This document shows, piece by piece, positions 20,930 to 25,133 of a DNA stretch of 25,133 nt. Each line of letters starts with the position of its first letter. The stretch's first letter is position 1. The notes below the pieces were generated by a model, which was not told where the DNA came from, did no database searches, and saw nothing but the letters and a program-made list of their open reading frames with translations. Made by a program: the position numbers and the translations under genes. Source of the DNA: Perkinsus chesapeaki (taxonomy: Eukaryota > Perkinsozoa > Perkinsida > Perkinsidae); assembly GCA_013115145.1 (NCBI GenBank), contig JAAPAO010000533.1, positions 1-25,133 of the forward strand. Reading direction: 5' to 3'.

Positions 20930-22516
20930 TTATCTGATCCAGTACTGATGCGATTTCGCTATTTCCAGGGACACTATAAAACACAACACAGGAACCGCAG
21001 ACACCAGCAATAAGGCGCTGATGATCGAATCATGAAGTGTGATTAGTGAGTACTTTAGTAACGAGGTAAACGTCGGACAAAAAGTCCAATCCTCGGCAAT
21101 ACAGGCATTCAACCTGCCAACAGCTTCAAACGGGCAGCTGACATGCTGCGCTACCTCGAACTTCCGGCGACACGAAGTGAGATAGGCTACATCATCGGCA
21201 ACGGTCTTGGGAATATTTGTGGTATTTGAAGACAGTCTTTTTAAGAGAGTTTCATCGCATGATGACATCTCGATACCACAAGCATGGACAGGGATATCAT
21301 ATCTGAAAATGATGTTCAAATGATCCACTAGGCTGGACACCAGACTGTTTAATGTCCTTATGGCTTAGCCCAAGCCACCTTATTCCTGTAACACCTCGTC
21401 TGTAGGATAGATAGATATGTATACCATGGGGATCAAGATCACCGAGGTACCATATAGGTAGCTCTAAATTGCTCTAACAATCGATACAGTGTCGTAAAGG
21501 ATTCAATAATACCTTACCTGCTGCTTTGATACTTTTTGTAGAAGATTGAGAAATCTGATAGTCCTATAGTCAGGGTAACCACGTGCAGTAACAATAAAGC
21601 ACGGCAATCGGCCAAGGAGGAGATGTCGGCCACCTTGACTGAGTACCCTCTGACCATCGCAGCTTGTTGCAACTCTCTCTGTATCTTACTTGGAACACCG
21701 TATCTTTTTCGACAACAATAACATGTCGAGCTGACGAGTCAAATGCTGCGCAGTTCGCCACAAGGCTCTGCCACAAGAAGAGTCAAGAATCACGTAATCA
21801 AGTAACTTACCTCTGTTATTGTAATGCCTTGATCAGCTGCTTCTGTATTAAGTGTCAGGAGTTCCTTACGGGCATCATCAATACCATCGTTTGAGATAGC
21901 ATAAAATGTGGTATCTCTCGGGCCAGCAATGAGCCCTTTAGCGGTGCTCAGTATGCCAACTTCTAAACACTCTCGTGCATTCTCAACACAACTGTAGCAA
22001 ACTGACTATGTCTTTCCGTTTGGAGGATATCAACTGCCTCCATTAGGCGGGAGTTGAGGCGTGCTTGTGATGTGAACAGTTGTTGATGTGATCTAGAGGA
22101 ACCGAGGGATCTATAGAACCTGAAAGGGCAGGTGCAATATTCCCAGCGCCACATCAGCTTACAGTTCTCGCTGTGTAGCCGTTCGGCCATTTATTAATAA
22201 CTGTTGTATGATTTCAAATACATACCAAAGCTGACATAAATGCTTAACTCCTATTCCAGCACTGATGGTTATCTTCCTACTGCTATCACCACTGCACAGT
22301 ACCTACTCTCACAAACTTCTTTTTCTACGGTTCGACGCTCCATACAGGATGCCTTCCATCGCATGGACAGTTGATGTCGATGCAAACTGTTGCTCTGGAT
22401 TTATCGTTACAGTTTAGGCCTATTAGGTCTGCGTTCTCACAGAAATTAGAGAGCTTTTTAGTTAGTAGCCGAATATGTGTGAGAACTTCCGATTGGCTAG
22501 CTTGATGGGCTGTCAT
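20930..22516 (-). CDS. SPO11: SPO11, meiotic double-strand-break transesterase
   Basis: SPO11 is the topoisomerase VI A-type enzyme that starts meiotic recombination by cutting DNA through a tyrosine. The catalytic Tyr lies in TATQRELFYRS, codon 22115-22113, split from its upstream arginine by intron 22120-22162. Downstream exons carry LEVGILSTAKGLIAG (22005-21811), the Toprim glutamate in VIVVEKDTVFQ (21767-21690), PCFIVTARGYPDYRTIRFL (21649-21518), the metal-binding DLDPHG and IRWLGLSHKDIK (21473-21346), and a last exon 21302-20930 ending in TAA. Introns between them are 40-44 nt. Two parts are unsettled: the N-terminal exon(s), of which 22516 is the best start, and the junction near 22005-22035, where my splice gives an intron of only 29 nt. 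All catalytic elements are present, so the gene looks functional. Confidence 0.92.
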
Positions 22517-22679
22517 CGACAATGGAGAATGACTGCAAAAATAATCAAAATAAAATATTACAAAATAAAATGCAACTTAGTAAAGGGAGCTTCAAAACCT
22601 CATGAACAGCTTTGATCTCCGGTATTTCCTCATCGAGTGAGCATGCTTAAATGAATCTTTGTGAGATTGTTACCTATAA

Positions 22680-25060
22680 CATGAAGAAAACGCTCCTCCG
22701 AGGAGCGAGGAGCCTCCTCGCTTTTGAGTTCGTGAGCAGCTCGCGTTGAGGTCCTCAACTTGAGGAGAATTCACTAGATTGCTCAAATGCGTGGAGGGGA
22801 TCGCGGAACAGTCAAATTTTCTTTCGTCTGAAATAGTGATGGCTAGGGGTTTTCCAGCCTTCTGATTAACATAGGATGAGTTTTGAGACGTTTCTCTCAC
22901 TCCAAACGCCCTCAAATCAGCTGGGAATTACTGGAAATTTGTTGTTCCTCAGCAATGTCTCCGCATCTCGATAGGGTTAGTACGCGGACAGTTTTCGCGA
23001 CATGATTCGAGCCGTGTCAAAACGCGGAGATAGTACATTCAACGATGTACAATGCACTATCCAAGTGCACTACGAACTTCGTACTAAGTGCAAAGTTCGT
23101 ACACAATTCGATAAGTCTACAAATTCTCAATATAACGGGACTCTCGTTGTTGAAGGGACATCTGGATTTGGGACTCTATTAGAGTCACTCTAAACTAAAG
23201 CCGGGTGTGAAATAGAGAATGAAGACAAGTTGAGAATGATTACTGAGTTGAGACCCTCACAGCCGCTACAGGTCATCGAGTTAGTAGAGTCCGTTGGACG
23301 GATGGGTCTCCACTTGATTCTGATCTCAAACTGCCGCCGAAACCGCACTAGTCCGGTCTCGGATTTGGAGTATAGATTCGGAGTCGGATTGAAGTTTGAT
23401 TCAAATCGAAGTGCACCACAGCTTCATCAATGATGATTGATCACACTATACTTGCGCAGTATGTTGAAGCCACTGGCTGTCACGCAGTCACCTCCAGCGC
23501 CAGCATGTATCACATCAACCATCGTCAAGAAAATCTCCTAGTCAGCTGCTACCACGATACTCGTGGCTCGAGTCTTCCTCGAGCCATAATTCCTTGTTGC
23601 ATGCGAAGGTAGCAGACTCGGAGTGGTACAGGCCGAGATTTTCTGACACCCAGTGGTCCGAATCTGAGGGCAACAAGAGTCTGATAGAGCCTAAGTCACG
23701 TTTTATTGTCGCGCATCCTGTAACTTGGTGCTCTGTTAGACGGGTTCAGAGGTCACCAACAGTAGCATGCTCAAGAGCGACTGAATTTGTGCGTAATGTA
23801 ATCTTCTCAGGCCCGGAGTCTAGATAAACTGGAGCCAGTGTTTGACCGGACGCGCTGCCCGAGGTACCGATCATCCGTAGCCGCCGGGTACTAGCCGGGC
23901 AAAGAATCGCTATTTAGACTAATTTAACAGACTGGACTAAACAGTTTAGTCCAGTCTGCTGCACGCAGCTTATCAGCAGCCCTTCCAGAGAGCCGATCCA
24001 GCTCCATAACCGCCTGATCGCATAATCTCCCTAATCGATCGGGGCTCCCGATCCCCCGCGGTTCATGGTCTGGAGGGACTCCATCCATTAATCAGTCCTA
24101 CCGTAGACCTCGTTGGCACAGACTGTGCCGCACAGCTCTTTTCCGGGAAAGTGTTCCCACGCATTCCGTGAGTCACAGACTGTGACACATAATTCCTAGT
24201 AGGATTCTCCTACGCATGCACCAGATCGGCTCGACCCATGTTTCGCCATTGGCGATCTGGTCGAGTCCATCTGGTGGCGAATCGCCATCACATAGCACGC
24301 CGGAATAGCTCTAGAATCACACCCCGCTTCGAACGAGTGTAACTTTCCTCGTCAAGGAAAGTGTCCTCCGAGGACACTGATCCCGGCGGAGAATGCTTGC
24401 GACTTTATGAAGTCATCGTATAATTTAGGGGACTGGCCGTTTGCTCTAAAACGGCGAACTTGACGGTGCTCCCAGTCAGTCCATCTAATTTTATTCCAAC
24501 CGCAAGACGCCTGAAAAAATTGTAGGAACAACATTGTAGCAAAACCATACGCAAAGTATGCATTATTTCCAACTCACATTTCTATCTCTTGACGTCTGTA
24601 CTCCAATCTCTTTAACCTTCACTTTTTCTGAAATTCACGCATTCTTACGTTCTTACTTCCTTTCTTCCTCCCTTGCCTTTCTCATTCTTCATTCTCGATG
24701 TCCTCGAGTCCCGGAACCAACGGATGTGAAACTTGAATCAGCCTGACTCAGGCTGATTCGGCAGAAGCCTCTACTAAAAATTAGTGAAGCTGAAACAAAG
24801 TCCAAACGTCGATGTATGCGAGCTTTGCAGAAGTCCCTCAGCGCGCTAACCAATGGTTAGTAACCATAGCCCTCCGGCAACGTCGTCAATAGAAGGTCTC
24901 ATCACTCTACCCCGTAAACCCGTATTCTACCGAGAGAAAAATGGATAACAATCGTTTAGTAAGCACAGGGTACCCTGTTGCGCATCGAATAGAGTAGTCG
25001 GACTAACCTAGTCCGTACACTCGATGTCAATTGTGTAAGTTACACAATTAGTGGCACAGT
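22680..25060. repeat. Field of short near-perfect palindromes
   Basis: No convincing gene is seen here, although several plus-strand frames at 23002-23827 follow one another. About 20 inverted repeats with 6-15-bp arms and usually a single unpaired centre base fill the region. Examples: 22691-22707, 22704-22722, 22745-22759, 22752-22766, 23172-23186, 23564-23586, 23928-23958 (15-bp arm CAGACTGGACTAAAC), 24115-24129, 24172-24186, 24243-24255, 24275-24287, 24343-24361, 24360-24378, 24735-24759 (12-bp arm GAATCAGCCTGA), 24846-24860, 24853-24867, 24965-24978, 24999-25015, 25029-25049. Most arm sequences differ from one another. Several overlap so that arm, complement and arm follow in series. The genes to the left show nothing comparable. 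Confidence 0.85.
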
Positions 25061-25062
25061 GG

Positions 25063-25063
<1 letters not shown>

Positions 25064-25133
<70 letters not shown>
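25064..25133. repeat. Terminal run of 70 G, probable artefact
   Basis: The last 70 bases are all G and end at the edge of the window. Such a run is unlike any other sequence here and is not a telomeric repeat. Two-colour sequencing reports lost signal as G, so a no-signal artefact at a contig edge is the most likely origin. A real homopolymer or an assembly gap filled with G cannot be excluded. Confidence 0.85.

Noticed and set aside
22542-22680. An additional 5' SPO11 exon ending near 22607
   Set aside because: An in-phase reading exists with an AT-rich intron ending TTTTTGCAG, but there is no family motif to support it, so I kept the ATG at 22516.
23002-23827. Chain of plus-strand open frames in the palindrome field
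   Set aside because: No domain, no consistent splice junctions and no codon pattern like the real genes; probably chance frames in non-repetitive spacer.
22680-25060. CRISPR array, tRNA cluster or bacterial terminators to explain the hairpins
   Set aside because: There is no constant repeat with regular spacing, no cloverleaf with conserved tRNA bases, and arms lack the T-tract of intrinsic terminators; the surrounding genes are eukaryotic.

Overview
The window is nuclear DNA of a compact, intron-rich eukaryote, most likely a protist. The evidence is spliceosomal GT-AG introns in every recognisable gene and exclusively eukaryotic families: RNA polymerase subunit RPB10, TVP23, REEP/HVA22, SPO11, an MBOAT lysophospholipid acyltransferase and Mei2-like RRM proteins. 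I rebuilt the exon chains by eye from reading frame, splice sites and family motifs. About 70 introns result, most of them 40-53 nt and the shortest 28-35 nt. TAA, TAG and TGA all serve as stops, so the standard code fits. Very short introns, Mei2-like genes and trinucleotide-rich noncoding DNA would suit an alveolate such as Perkinsus, but that is a guess.

Layout, left to right. Bases 1-1232 hold no gene I can support. Five genes follow on the minus strand: a 22-exon CLC chloride channel (1233-6006), RPB10 (6128-6854), an unrecognised soluble protein (6969-8297), a tetraspanin-like four-TM protein (8959-10484) and a REEP/Yop1/HVA22 ER-shaping protein (10672-11369). A 140-base gap separates the last from the divergent Golgi protein TVP23 (11510-12520, plus). 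Two tandem twin-CX9C mitochondrial-type genes follow (12603-13362 and 13608-14830, plus), then a doubtful small ORF. An ALE1/LPCAT-like MBOAT acyltransferase (15335-16997, minus) is divergent from a tandem pair of Mei2-like RRM genes (17349-18665 and 19833-20602, plus). These converge on SPO11, the meiotic double-strand-break enzyme (20930-22516, minus). From about 22.68 kb to 25.06 kb there is no credible gene, but there is a dense field of short near-perfect palindromes. The sequence ends in 70 consecutive G.

Themes. REEP and TVP23 share one promoter gap and both act on endomembranes. Two Mei2-like genes lie beside SPO11, a possible meiotic neighbourhood. Most introns longer than 300 nt contain an insertion: a TA-flanked inverted-repeat MITE in the CLC gene, a 12-copy 13-bp minisatellite in RPB10, and a mariner-type MITE in the second CX9C gene. 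Three introns in three unrelated genes share a 27-nt segment, which hints at introner-like spread. The palindrome field at the right end is the least explained structure here.
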